Shown here piece by piece: positions 1 to 8,597 of a DNA stretch of 22,707 nucleotides. Location of the stretch: positions 1 through 22,707 of the IMG/VR virus record IMGVR_UViG_3300033388_003690; one strand, written 5' to 3'. This DNA comes from a virus. How positions within the stretch are numbered: the first letter of the stretch is position 1; every line of letters begins with the position of its first letter. Made by a program: the position numbers and the translations under genes. The notes beneath the pieces are model-generated. The model ran no database searches, was not told where the DNA came from, and saw nothing but the letters and a program-made list of their open reading frames with translations.

Positions 1-3000
1 CTATTAGTTATAGCTACAGTATCGTCAAAATCAAGAACAGATATACCTTTTACAGGCGCATTAGGATCTCTAGCAACTTCTACAGCTTTTTGATAATCTT
101 TTAGAACTTTTATTTTATCAGCAACTGTTTTGCTGCGCATTACTTTTTTACCAAAAGTACTATCTAGATTCGCAGCGGCTTTTATTTTTAAAGGTAGTAT
201 TTTAGTTTTAAATACTTTAAACTCTGCTTTAGCTTGTTGTAATGTTATTTCACCTGTTAATACCTGCGTAATAAGCTCATTAGCTTTTTGCCCAGCAATA
301 TCAATACCAACTTCAGATTTTATATCTAATTTACCTACAAAGAACTCACCAATAGTCATTTTAGGTTTAATGAGTTTATAAGCAAAAGGGTTCGATGTGT
401 TATTAACACTATATCTAATCCAAGACGCAAGACCTGCTGGTAAAAAATCTAATTTACCTTGTTCTATTAATGGAATAACTGATTCATAATAAACTGGAGG
501 CATAGCTTCATTTAAACCTAGAGGTTTTAAAGCTATATCATCAGGATATCTTAAAGCTCCTTGAGCATAAGATTTTTCTATAATTTTAAATTCAGATTCA
601 ACTTGACCTTTTATAGCTGCGTCTAATAATTGCTTACCAACCTGAACAGCTGGCATCATATGCTCTTCTGTTACTTTAGTAACATCTATTTTACCTGTTA
701 CTGGGTTTATAGGATAAAAAACTGTTGGTGCTAAAAATCTTAACGGATGATTTTGATCAACAGTAGCATCTCTTAAAAATCTTTGAAATGCTGAAGCTGA
801 ATCTGGGTTTTTCTTTATATAAGATTGAATAGATAGAAATAAATCTTTTAATAAATTTAATCTTTTCTGTATTAAACCTGGATCATCAATAAATCTATTT
901 ATTGCTTTTTCATTTAAAATAGAACCAGTTTTACTGTATTTTATTCTACCTAGTGGACCTTTTTTATATTTAGCCGATATAGATGTTCTAAATCTATTTA
1001 CATTTCTAAATGTTAAACCAAAACCACCAGTCATGCCTTTTTCAAATAGATAACCAAATTTAGGATTTATTTTAATAAAGTCATCAATAGTTTCTACAAG
1101 AGTTCTACCTTGTGGCGTTGTTAAATCAAACTCTTTCTTTGGGTTGCCTTGTTTGTTTAAAATATTAGTTTCTACTTTTGTTAAATCAATTGGTTGTACT
1201 ACAAATTGACCTTTCTTAAAGTCTCTTGTAACATCTTGTTTTTGCTTTCTTTTAACTTGAGCTTTTTGTCTAGCACCTTCTGCTGGTGTTTTTTCACCTG
1301 CGGCAACTTGTTGGTCAATAGCTATTTCTATTGCATTTAAAGTTTGAAGTCTAGCTAAAAGTTCCATCCAACCCTTTGAAGCTTGAGCTGTACCTGACCT
1401 TGCGTCTTTTATATTACCCTTAGCATCCATGCCAAATACAGATAAAAAGTAAGGTAGATTTAATTTAGATGGATCTAGTTTATACTGTATCTGATTTTTA
1501 ACTTTATCACCTTTTATATAAAAAGCATCTAATAACTTTTGAGCTAATCTTCTACCTTCGCCACCTATTTTAACTGGACCACGTTTTGTTTGTACAACCT
1601 GTATATCAGCATTACCTTTTATTTGTTTCAACATTGCTAGCATAGCAGGTGCGTTGTTTTTTATAAACATTTGTATAGGTGTTACTTCACCTTTACGTAG
1701 ATTATCTTTAGGATTTAATATACGAGATACAGGTATTCCTAATTCATCAGCTATTTGCTGTGCAGCTGCCTCAGAAAAAGGTTTTAAATCTTTTAAAGTT
1801 ATACCACTTTCTAAATCTATTTCACCAGCTTTAATTTTATCAAGAACATTAGCAACAATTGCTTCTTTGTTAGATTTTTTAAGAACCTTAAAGGCATCAA
1901 CATCTATTTCTTTAACTGGAGTTGTAGTTGTTTCTACTTCTGTTTCAACAACACCCGCATCAACATCACCTAGCTCAGCTGTATCAAAAACAGTATCACT
2001 ATATAACTTACCTTGTTCAAATATAATATCTGCTCTATTACCTAATCTTGTTAAATATGTGGTTACCTTGCCTTTTGATGGATCAAAACCAGATCCTTCT
2101 TCAAAAAGCGGCGTTGTTTTACCTGACCAAGAAGCAATATCACCACCTAACATAAGTTCAATAATAGCTTGTTTTATTCCATTTTCATCTATACCTTTAA
2201 TACCTCTTCTTTCGTAACCAAGTACACCTTTTATTACACCAAAGTTATTTTCAACTAAAGCTTCCGCAGCTGCGTATCTTTCTTTAGGATCTCTTGATTT
2301 TAGTATGTTGACAAAGTCTTCATTAGTATAAATACCTTGATTATATAAATCTATAAAGTTTATACCTTGTGGTGATATAACTTGAGATCTTTTCTTGCCA
2401 GGTGCTGTTATAACAACTTCATCTTGCGTAAAAGCTTCACCTTGCCAAACATCACTATCAACTATTTTGTTTAAAGCATCAACTGATAACTCTTTATTAT
2501 TCCATGCATCAGCTAGTGTTTGGAAAAATTGTAAAGCTCCGTTTGGACCAGAAAAATCCATATTAAAATCTGGTTTATCACCAACTCCTTTTACAGCTTT
2601 ATTTACTCCGTAAGCTAAAACATTCCAAAAAGTTTTATCAGATGCTTTTTGTATATTTATTTTACGAGCTGAAAGTTCTTCTAAAAACTGTATTATAACT
2701 TCATCAGGTCTAGATCTATCAGCTTTAGCCATTATTCTAGTAAACGCCGTGGGTTCATTTTGAGCTAAATAGCTTAGTATACTATTAGCAACATTAGTAA
2801 ATGCTTTAGGATCAACTCCTAATGCTTCTGAGAACAATACATGATTAAACTCATGGAATACAGTTTCACTAGCTCTATTTGCTATTGAGTTTTGTTGTGA
2901 TACAATTACATCGTAAACTAGCTTAGTTTCACCTTTAGCATTTGTAACTTGAGTAACAAGCGTAGTACCATTCATTGTACCATCTTCAATAGCTTCTTTA

Positions 3001-6000
3001 AATTCAGCATACTCTTGATCAGCTTGTTCTTTAGTTAAACTGTTTTTATCATCAGCAACTCTTTTATCTAGCATTTTTTTATACTTAGATAAAACCTTTT
3101 TATTGTCTATACCTAATTCATAGCTTATATCTATACCTTTACCTTTTAAGCTTTGGAATAAAGCTAAACCTTTTTCTATATTAAGTTCAAACCTTTGTGT
3201 TGTGTGAATTTTTTCAGCTTCATCTTGTATTTGTTTGCCTGAAGGATTTTCTATTCCTTTTATTCTAAGACTTGATAAAGCATCAGCTTTTAATTTTTCT
3301 TGTTGTTTTTTAGGTAGAAGATTAAATGTTCTGGTAAATGCAGCGACATATTGATCTCGACCAGCAACTAAGCTTTCGAACTCTGCTCTTAAAGGTTCTA
3401 GTAAAGTTTCTTTTTCAGCTCTAGTTAATTCTGAATTATTATTTATTGTATCAGCTTGAGCTTGTAATGTAGCTAGTCTTTCCATTGCTGCTGAGTAAAT
3501 AGCAAAACCATCTGGATCTATATTTTCTAGCTTTTTATTTTGATCTATAAGTATAGCGTCGTTAGCTTGTTTTAATTCAAGTTGTTGAGCTTTTATTTTA
3601 AGTATTTGCTCAGGTGTTAAAGAACGTTTATAAGGTCTTACACCTGTTTTGTCAGGTTTAAATCTATAGTCATATAAACTTCTTTCAAGTATATTCCACT
3701 TTGCTAAATTATCTTTAAACTCTTGAGTCATTTTAGGTGTTGCCAAAGAGTTAAGTATAGCTCCAGTAATTAAAGGAGCACTGTACATTGTTTTAGCAAA
3801 AATCAAAGACATAAAACCTGCTTCACCTGTACCTTGTAACCAAGGTCTACCATCTATAATGTTTTGACCAACTTGAGTAACAGCTACTTCACCTGCAACA
3901 TCCATTCCAACAAGTCTAACAAACTCAGGAGCGCCAGCTACTCTTCTTCTCCACCAAGAACCTAAACCTGCTTCTAACTTTTCACCACCAACCGTTCCTC
4001 CCCATCTTGATTTTAATGATTTAAATATTTTCCAGGTTGGTAATATACCACCAGCATATTCTAATGTACTAAAACCAAAACCAGCTAAAGACATATCTAT
4101 ATGATCATAAGGTCTACCACCATTTTGCATTTCATTATAACGCTCTCCTTGATACATACCACCAGAACTCATAGAAGCTAACATCATTCCAACATATGGA
4201 TTACCTGTAACTACAGATCCACCTATCATTGTAGCGTAATAAGGAGCTAACTCAATACCTCTATCGAACAAATATTCACCCATGTTGCCAATACTATCAA
4301 AAGCGTTTTCAAATTGAACTGCTTTTTTATATCTTTCAGCTCTTCTTTTTTCGTATTCAATAACAAGGCTTTGAGCTTCAAGAAGTTCTGTTGTTAGCAC
4401 GTTTGGTTTATTATATCGGTCAACCATAGCTTCATCAGAATAATCCATATACATAGGTTGCCATCCACTTGCGAAAGTATCTAGTAAACTTAAAAGCTGC
4501 GTTCCTATACCCATCACGGTTTTAAGAGTAGATGTTGCAAAAGGTGTTGCTCCATCTCCAGTAAAATGCTTTTCTATATAACTATAATTTCTTTTTAACC
4601 AGTCTAACTCATATATATCAGTATTATAATCAGTTGATTTAGATATATATTTTTGATAATCTAATGCTACACCTTGGTATTGCAGTCTTAGCTCCTCCTT
4701 GTTTTCATTAGCAGCTGTTATACGCTTATTCAACAAGGTTATGGTGTTATTATATTGCTCAGCTAGATTAGTCACATTAAAACCATTAGCTTGACCTTCT
4801 TTTATTTGTTCATAAAGATCAACCAACTGTGCTTTATCTTTGTTTATAGCGTTTGTTAAAGCTTCTATTGTACGAGCGGTACCGCTATTTTCAAGTTTTT
4901 TAAATCTAGTTTCAAAATCAAATCTTTCTTTTAACTCTTTTCTACCTAATATATCACCTGTTTCTGGATCAAAATATCTTCTAGGCAGTTTACCACCATA
5001 TAAAACGGAATTATCTTCAATTCTATTATATACATATTGAGCTATTTGTAATCTTTGCTCTTCAGGAAGATTATCTAAATATTCAGTTTTTAGTTTATCA
5101 TGCTCTGCGGTAATTTTATCATTTCTAATGATAGTTCTAGCAAAAGCTTCAACTTCTTTTTGTGTAATAGGTTCTTTACTACCACTCTGCTGTCTATTAT
5201 ATTGTAGTATTTCTCTAGCTCTAGATAACTCTTCTTTGTATGGTTCAATTGTTTGAGTTATTGTTGTTGATGGAGTAATTCCTGTTAGTGAGCTACCACC
5301 GCCACCTGTTACAATTTCTTTTTCAATAGGTTCAAAACTTATAGAATTAGTAAATCTTTCTATTTCTAATTCTTTTTCATAACTTATATCTGTGCTATTT
5401 AAATAATCATCATATTTTTCAGCAACAGATCCTTCATAGTTATCTATTATTTCTATTTTATTACCAGCTTTTCTGTGAGCTTTTAAGTAATCTTCAAAGC
5501 TGTTTATTTTTTTAAAGCCAGTATCTTTATTTTCTATGGCTTTTCTAATTTTTCGAGCACTAACTACCTTATTGTTTACTTTAACTAAAGTTGTATCCTC
5601 TAATATACCGGGTGTTATTACTACTTCATCTAACTTTGATATATTTACAAGTTCGTCATTTTCTATAACATAAGTACCACCATCACCTTTTATACCATGT
5701 AAGTCTTCAGCTGGTAAATCGGGAGGATCTGGCGGTATAGGATTTTCAATATCAAAATCATCTACATTAAAATCAGGATTACCTATACCTAGTTTTTGAG
5801 CAATAACAGCCGATCTTAAAGGATCATCTTCAGCGCTGCTAAACTCTTTAGCGTTTAAAGGTTTTGAGTAAAAAATAGGTTCACCATTAGCATTTAATTG
5901 CATTTTATAAGAACCAGAGCCAATGTTATACTCTTTGTCTAGTTCAGGCATATTAGTAGCAGCAGCAATACCTCTAGTCTCCTCAGAAAAAGCTTCTAAA

Positions 6001-6353
6001 TTAAATATTATATCACCATCTCTAGTGGTGAAATAAGAATCCGATAAAGTATTTTCCGAAAGTGATTCCGTATCTTTTTTGTCTGACTCCACAACTGGAA
6101 TCGCATCTGCAGAGTCTTTTTCTTTTTTTGCGTCTTCGTTTACTTTAATAGCTCTTTTTTTAGAGTCTTCGCTATTAAAAGCGTCAGGGTTTAAATCACC
6201 GCTACCATCTTCTTTAAAGTAGCTAGGTTTTTTATCTTCTTCTTTTTTTAAAGGCTGATTAGCTTGTTTCCACTCTTTAACTTTAGCTTTAATTTCTTCT
6301 TTACCTAAACCTTGCTCTTGAAGTGAAGCAACATATTGTTGAAGTTCGTTCAT
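1..6353 (-). CDS. Giant polyvalent virion/ejection protein (partial, C-terminus beyond window)
   Basis: The frame is open from ATG at 6353 to the left edge, giving at least 2117 residues with no stop. The start lies 5 bases after the stop of the upstream gene and has the local AT-rich context (TTAAATG). Residues 1-150 are charged and Lys/Glu/Asp-rich. Gly/Ala-rich hydrophobic stretches near 702-732 and 843-870 could contact membrane. A helical, coiled-coil-like section covers about 880-1110. HEFNH at 1167-1171 is a zinc-metallopeptidase HExxH site, with Glu1176 close behind. Residues about 1345-1445 resemble sigma-70 regions 1.2-2 (LVENN..VIKG, then FDPSKG and TTYLTR). DFDDT at 2108-2112 is HAD motif I at the window edge. 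Position and size fit a T7 gp16-like internal protein ejected into the host. That role is inferred; the motifs are seen. I recall similar giant proteins from uncultured marine phages. I found no obvious transglycosylase motif. Confidence 0.8.
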   Translation of the reverse strand, partial: MNELQQYVASLQEQGLGKEEIKAKVKEWKQANQPLKKEEDKKPSYFKEDGSGDLNPDAFNSEDSKKRAIKVNEDAKKEKDSADAIPVVESDKKDTESLSENTLSDSYFTTRDGDIIFNLEAFSEETRGIAAATNMPELDKEYNIGSGSYKMQLNANGEPIFYSKPLNAKEFSSAEDDPLRSAVIAQKLGIGNPDFNVDDFDIENPIPPDPPDLPAEDLHGIKGDGGTYVIENDELVNISKLDEVVITPGILEDTTLVKVNNKVVSARKIRKAIENKDTGFKKINSFEDYLKAHRKAGNKIEIIDNYEGSVAEKYDDYLNSTDISYEKELEIERFTNSISFEPIEKEIVTGGGGSSLTGITPSTTITQTIEPYKEELSRAREILQYNRQQSGSKEPITQKEVEAFARTIIRNDKITAEHDKLKTEYLDNLPEEQRLQIAQYVYNRIEDNSVLYGGKLPRRYFDPETGDILGRKELKERFDFETRFKKLENSGTARTIEALTNAINKDKAQLVDLYEQIKEGQANGFNVTNLAEQYNNTITLLNKRITAANENKEELRLQYQGVALDYQKYISKSTDYNTDIYELDWLKRNYSYIEKHFTGDGATPFATSTLKTVMGIGTQLLSLLDTFASGWQPMYMDYSDEAMVDRYNKPNVLTTELLEAQSLVIEYEKRRAERYKKAVQFENAFDSIGNMGEYLFDRGIELAPYYATMIGGSVVTGNPYVGMMLASMSSGGMYQGERYNEMQNGGRPYDHIDMSLAGFGFSTLEYAGGILPTWKIFKSLKSRWGGTVGGEKLEAGLGSWWRRRVAGAPEFVRLVGMDVAGEVAVTQVGQNIIDGRPWLQGTGEAGFMSLIFAKTMYSAPLITGAILNSLATPKMTQEFKDNLAKWNILERSLYDYRFKPDKTGVRPYKRSLTPEQILKIKAQQLELKQANDAILIDQNKKLENIDPDGFAIYSAAMERLATLQAQADTINNNSELTRAEKETLLEPLRAEFESLVAGRDQYVAAFTRTFNLLPKKQQEKLKADALSSLRIKGIENPSGKQIQDEAEKIHTTQRFELNIEKGLALFQSLKGKGIDISYELGIDNKKVLSKYKKMLDKRVADDKNSLTKEQADQEYAEFKEAIEDGTMNGTTLVTQVTNAKGETKLVYDVIVSQQNSIANRASETVFHEFNHVLFSEALGVDPKAFTNVANSILSYLAQNEPTAFTRIMAKADRSRPDEVIIQFLEELSARKINIQKASDKTFWNVLAYGVNKAVKGVGDKPDFNMDFSGPNGALQFFQTLADAWNNKELSVDALNKIVDSDVWQGEAFTQDEVVITAPGKKRSQVISPQGINFIDLYNQGIYTNEDFVNILKSRDPKERYAAAEALVENNFGVIKGVLGYERRGIKGIDENGIKQAIIELMLGGDIASWSGKTTPLFEEGSGFDPSKGKVTTYLTRLGNRADIIFEQGKLYSDTVFDTAELGDVDAGVVETEVETTTTPVKEIDVDAFKVLKKSNKEAIVANVLDKIKAGEIDLESGITLKDLKPFSEAAAQQIADELGIPVSRILNPKDNLRKGEVTPIQMFIKNNAPAMLAMLKQIKGNADIQVVQTKRGPVKIGGEGRRLAQKLLDAFYIKGDKVKNQIQYKLDPSKLNLPYFLSVFGMDAKGNIKDARSGTAQASKGWMELLARLQTLNAIEIAIDQQVAAGEKTPAEGARQKAQVKRKQKQDVTRDFKKGQFVVQPIDLTKVETNILNKQGNPKKEFDLTTPQGRTLVETIDDFIKINPKFGYLFEKGMTGGFGLTFRNVNRFRTSISAKYKKGPLGRIKYSKTGSILNEKAINRFIDDPGLIQKRLNLLKDLFLSIQSYIKKNPDSASAFQRFLRDATVDQNHPLRFLAPTVFYPINPVTGKIDVTKVTEEHMMPAVQVGKQLLDAAIKGQVESEFKIIEKSYAQGALRYPDDIALKPLGLNEAMPPVYYESVIPLIEQGKLDFLPAGLASWIRYSVNNTSNPFAYKLIKPKMTIGEFFVGKLDIKSEVGIDIAGQKANELITQVLTGEITLQQAKAEFKVFKTKILPLKIKAAANLDSTFGKKVMRSKTVADKIKVLKDYQKAVEVARDPNAPVKGISVLDFDDTVAITN

Positions 6354-6358
6354 TTAAT

Positions 6359-7462
6359 TTAGTTTAATTCGTTGTCGTCTAAAAATTTTTGTGCTTTAGC
6401 TTTTTTGTCTTCTTCCAAGTCAAATACAGCGGCATCTGCTGTAACAACTGGAGGTTGATTTTCTGTAAATTGTTTTAAATAATTATTTAAAAAGTACTCT
6501 TTATATTTTTCTTCAAATAAAACTTTTTTATCTTGAGTTAAAGGTAACACTTTTTCATAATCCCATGCTTCACTACCAGCGTTTGCGTTTTGAACCATTT
6601 GATCATCTTCTTGATAGCTTGTACCTTTTGATATATAAACGTTCCAAGCAGCTACAGCATCTTGTTCTGAATTTAATAATCCAGCAACTTCAGCGTTTAT
6701 AAAAGGATTTGCTTTCTGCATGATTTTTTCAAAATCAAACTTTAAAACATTTTTACCTTTACCATTACCTAAATCTACAACCTCATAGTCGTAGTTTCCT
6801 TGGTCATCTTTTAATATAAATTCTTCTGATATTTTAGCGTTTGGAAGTAATTCACCTGTTTCTTTATTTATCATTTCTTGAGCAAAAACACCAACTTCAG
6901 TTAATAGCTTTAACATGTCTTTGTTTATGTCAGGAGTTGAAACTACTAGTGAAGTATCTGCGTCTAAAAGCGATTGTAATACAGCGCTATTTACAATAAA
7001 ATCTTTTTTAAAACCAGGACCAGAAAAAACTATCTCTTGACTTGAATCTTGTAGTAAATTAAGAGTAACTTCATAACCATCTGTTTTTGAAAAACCAGGT
7101 TTTTTAGTAAGAACACAATTAGCTACCATAAAAGCAGGATCATTATTTACGTCATAATTTTTTTCTTCTACTGTACTTAATTCACCTGATAAATTTTCCA
7201 TAAATGCTAAAGTTACATCAGGCGCTGTTTCTAATCTTCTTATTTGTTCATACTCAAAAGCACATGTATCATCAACACAACTATTATTTTGAATAGCTAG
7301 TTTTAATTTAGCATATATTCTGCCGGTTTCTCTATAAGCATTGTCAAACAAGCCAAAGTTTTGTTCTATTGGTTTAGCTAAATAATCTTTATTATAAGCC
7401 ATTGCATCACTTTGAAGCAGTTGCTGTATAATAAGATTCATTGTTATGTTACTATTTTCCAT
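6359..7462 (-). CDS. Unrecognised 367-residue virion-associated protein (gp15-position)
   Basis: I do not recognise a family. The protein is acidic and soluble, with no signal peptide or membrane segment. The N-terminal half is predicted mainly helical (MNLIIQQLLQ, then an ETGRIYAKLKLAIQ helix). There is a short Cys pair at C62 and C67, and the C-terminal quarter is charged and helical (KVLFEEKYKEYFLNNYLKQF). It sits between a gp14-like protein and the giant protein, 7 bases after the former's stop and 5 bases before the latter's start. By order this is where T7-like phages place the middle ejection protein (gp15), so an internal virion or ejection role is a reasonable inference. It is much shorter than T7 gp15 and shows no visible sequence kinship. 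The start has an A-rich leader (AAAATAAACATG). Confidence 0.75.
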   Translation of the reverse strand: MENSNITMNLIIQQLLQSDAMAYNKDYLAKPIEQNFGLFDNAYRETGRIYAKLKLAIQNNSCVDDTCAFEYEQIRRLETAPDVTLAFMENLSGELSTVEEKNYDVNNDPAFMVANCVLTKKPGFSKTDGYEVTLNLLQDSSQEIVFSGPGFKKDFIVNSAVLQSLLDADTSLVVSTPDINKDMLKLLTEVGVFAQEMINKETGELLPNAKISEEFILKDDQGNYDYEVVDLGNGKGKNVLKFDFEKIMQKANPFINAEVAGLLNSEQDAVAAWNVYISKGTSYQEDDQMVQNANAGSEAWDYEKVLPLTQDKKVLFEEKYKEYFLNNYLKQFTENQPPVVTADAAVFDLEEDKKAKAQKFLDDNELN

Positions 7463-7469
7463 GTTTATT

Positions 7470-8129
7470 TTAGTTTGATAATGCTGCTCCGGTTATATTA
7501 GTTAAACCACCTACCATACCAGTAATAGCTGATGTTTCATCTGCTCTTGCTTGAGCTTCAGCAGCAGCAGCTCCAGATATTTGAGATGAAATACGATCCA
7601 ACTGCTGTTGTTCTCTTCTTTCTCTTTGATTAAAAACAAATTGTTTACCAGCTACATCTGCTTGTTGTAATCTTGCTTGCTCTCCTACTAGTTGCTGATT
7701 TAATGTAGCTTCACCTTGAGCTCTAGCTCTTTCATTAGATGCTTCTTGTTGTTCTATACTAGCTGCAACACCTTGCTTACTTCTTAATGCTGCTTGAGCT
7801 AAAGCTGTGGCTCCACCGGCGCTAGCACCTGTGGCTCTCATAGTATCCAGCGTATTAGCTAGAGATATATCAGCTTCTTGTATTTTCATTTCAGCAGCCT
7901 GAGTAGCAACACCTAAATTAGCAAAAGGATTACTCATCATACTGCTTAAGTCAACTACACCAGCATATGGATTTATAATCTCTTGTCTATTTCTTTCAAG
8001 CTCAGTTAACTTAGCTTCAAGTTTAGCTTTTAAGGCCGCTGCTTTTCTCGCTGCTTTTTTTGCCTTACCGGCTCCAAATATACCAGAACCTATACTTAGT
8101 AGGCCGCCACCTACAGCTACATAACTCAT
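7470..8129 (-). CDS. T7 gp14-like internal virion (DNA ejection) protein
   Basis: This 219-residue protein opens with a Gly-rich hydrophobic stretch (VAVGGGLLSIGSGIFGAG, about residues 4-21), followed by a basic, Ala/Lys-rich helix (about 22-48) and an INPYAGV motif at 51-57. The rest is an Ala/Gln/Arg-rich, probably coiled-coil body to about residue 205, ending in a second Gly/Ala hydrophobic tail. This layout and size resemble T7 gp14 (about 196 residues) and related short ejection proteins of podoviruses, which insert in the host envelope at infection. Its ATG overlaps the stop of the cupin-like gene in an ATGA (8126-8129), implying translational coupling. The assignment is from composition and context and is moderately sure; a generic virion coiled-coil protein is the alternative. 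Confidence 0.7.
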   Translation of the reverse strand: MSYVAVGGGLLSIGSGIFGAGKAKKAARKAAALKAKLEAKLTELERNRQEIINPYAGVVDLSSMMSNPFANLGVATQAAEMKIQEADISLANTLDTMRATGASAGGATALAQAALRSKQGVAASIEQQEASNERARAQGEATLNQQLVGEQARLQQADVAGKQFVFNQRERREQQQLDRISSQISGAAAAEAQARADETSAITGMVGGLTNITGAALSN

Positions 8130-8587
8130 ATTTTATCTATTTTTTGTTTGTTTTCAAGTTGTAAATAATATTCATCATATGTATTAACAACATTATTTTT
8201 TTCTAATTTTTCAATATTTTTTTCATTTGAGGGATTAGCAAAAACATTAGTAAATATACACTCTTCTAGTGCATATACAGCTCTTTTAATACCTGGTCTT
8301 GATATTATAGTTTTTGGAGCTTCTATTGTTTGTCTTCCGTTTTCTTCATCTACTATTATCATTTTGCCTTTTAATAAAAAGCTTACATGTTCATGTAGAT
8401 GTATTTTCCCAATAGCAAAAATACCTTTTGGTATTGTTATTTCTCTTATATGCATGCCATCTGCGAAAGAGTTTTTAACAGGGCAGTTATCTGTGTCATT
8501 GAAAAACACAGAACCCTCAGGTAAATCGCGTAAACTCTCTTCAAAACTAACAATATTATTTCTTAGTTTCTTAGCTATTTTATTCAT
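8126..8587 (-). CDS. Cupin-fold small phage protein
   Basis: This is a 153-residue protein. Residues about 45-117 read as a single cupin barrel: HIREITIPKGIFAIGKIH, then HLHEH at 63-67, a turn Gly74, and a second motif with PG at 98-99 before KRAVYALEECIFTNVF. The His cluster (H63, H65, H67) could bind a metal, but the second-motif His is missing, so the site is incomplete. The ending 'PGIKRAVYA' after a 'GKIH.H.H' block is a pattern I recall from phage cupins that lie near head or tail genes. Its function there is unsettled: structural decoration or small-molecule/metal binding are options. It overlaps the next gene by 4 bases. The C-terminal 30 residues are charged and helical. Confidence 0.72.
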   Translation of the reverse strand: MNKIAKKLRNNIVSFEESLRDLPEGSVFFNDTDNCPVKNSFADGMHIREITIPKGIFAIGKIHLHEHVSFLLKGKMIIVDEENGRQTIEAPKTIISRPGIKRAVYALEECIFTNVFANPSNEKNIEKLEKNNVVNTYDEYYLQLENKQKIDKI

Positions 8588-8597
8588 TTAATTTAAT

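Noticed and set aside
1654-2217. Plus-strand open frame of 187 codons opposite the giant gene
   Set aside because: It is antisense to continuous minus-strand coding sequence. It is Ser/Leu/Ile-rich low complexity, as expected for a mirror frame of AT-rich Lys/Glu/Asp-rich genes, and has no leader of its own.
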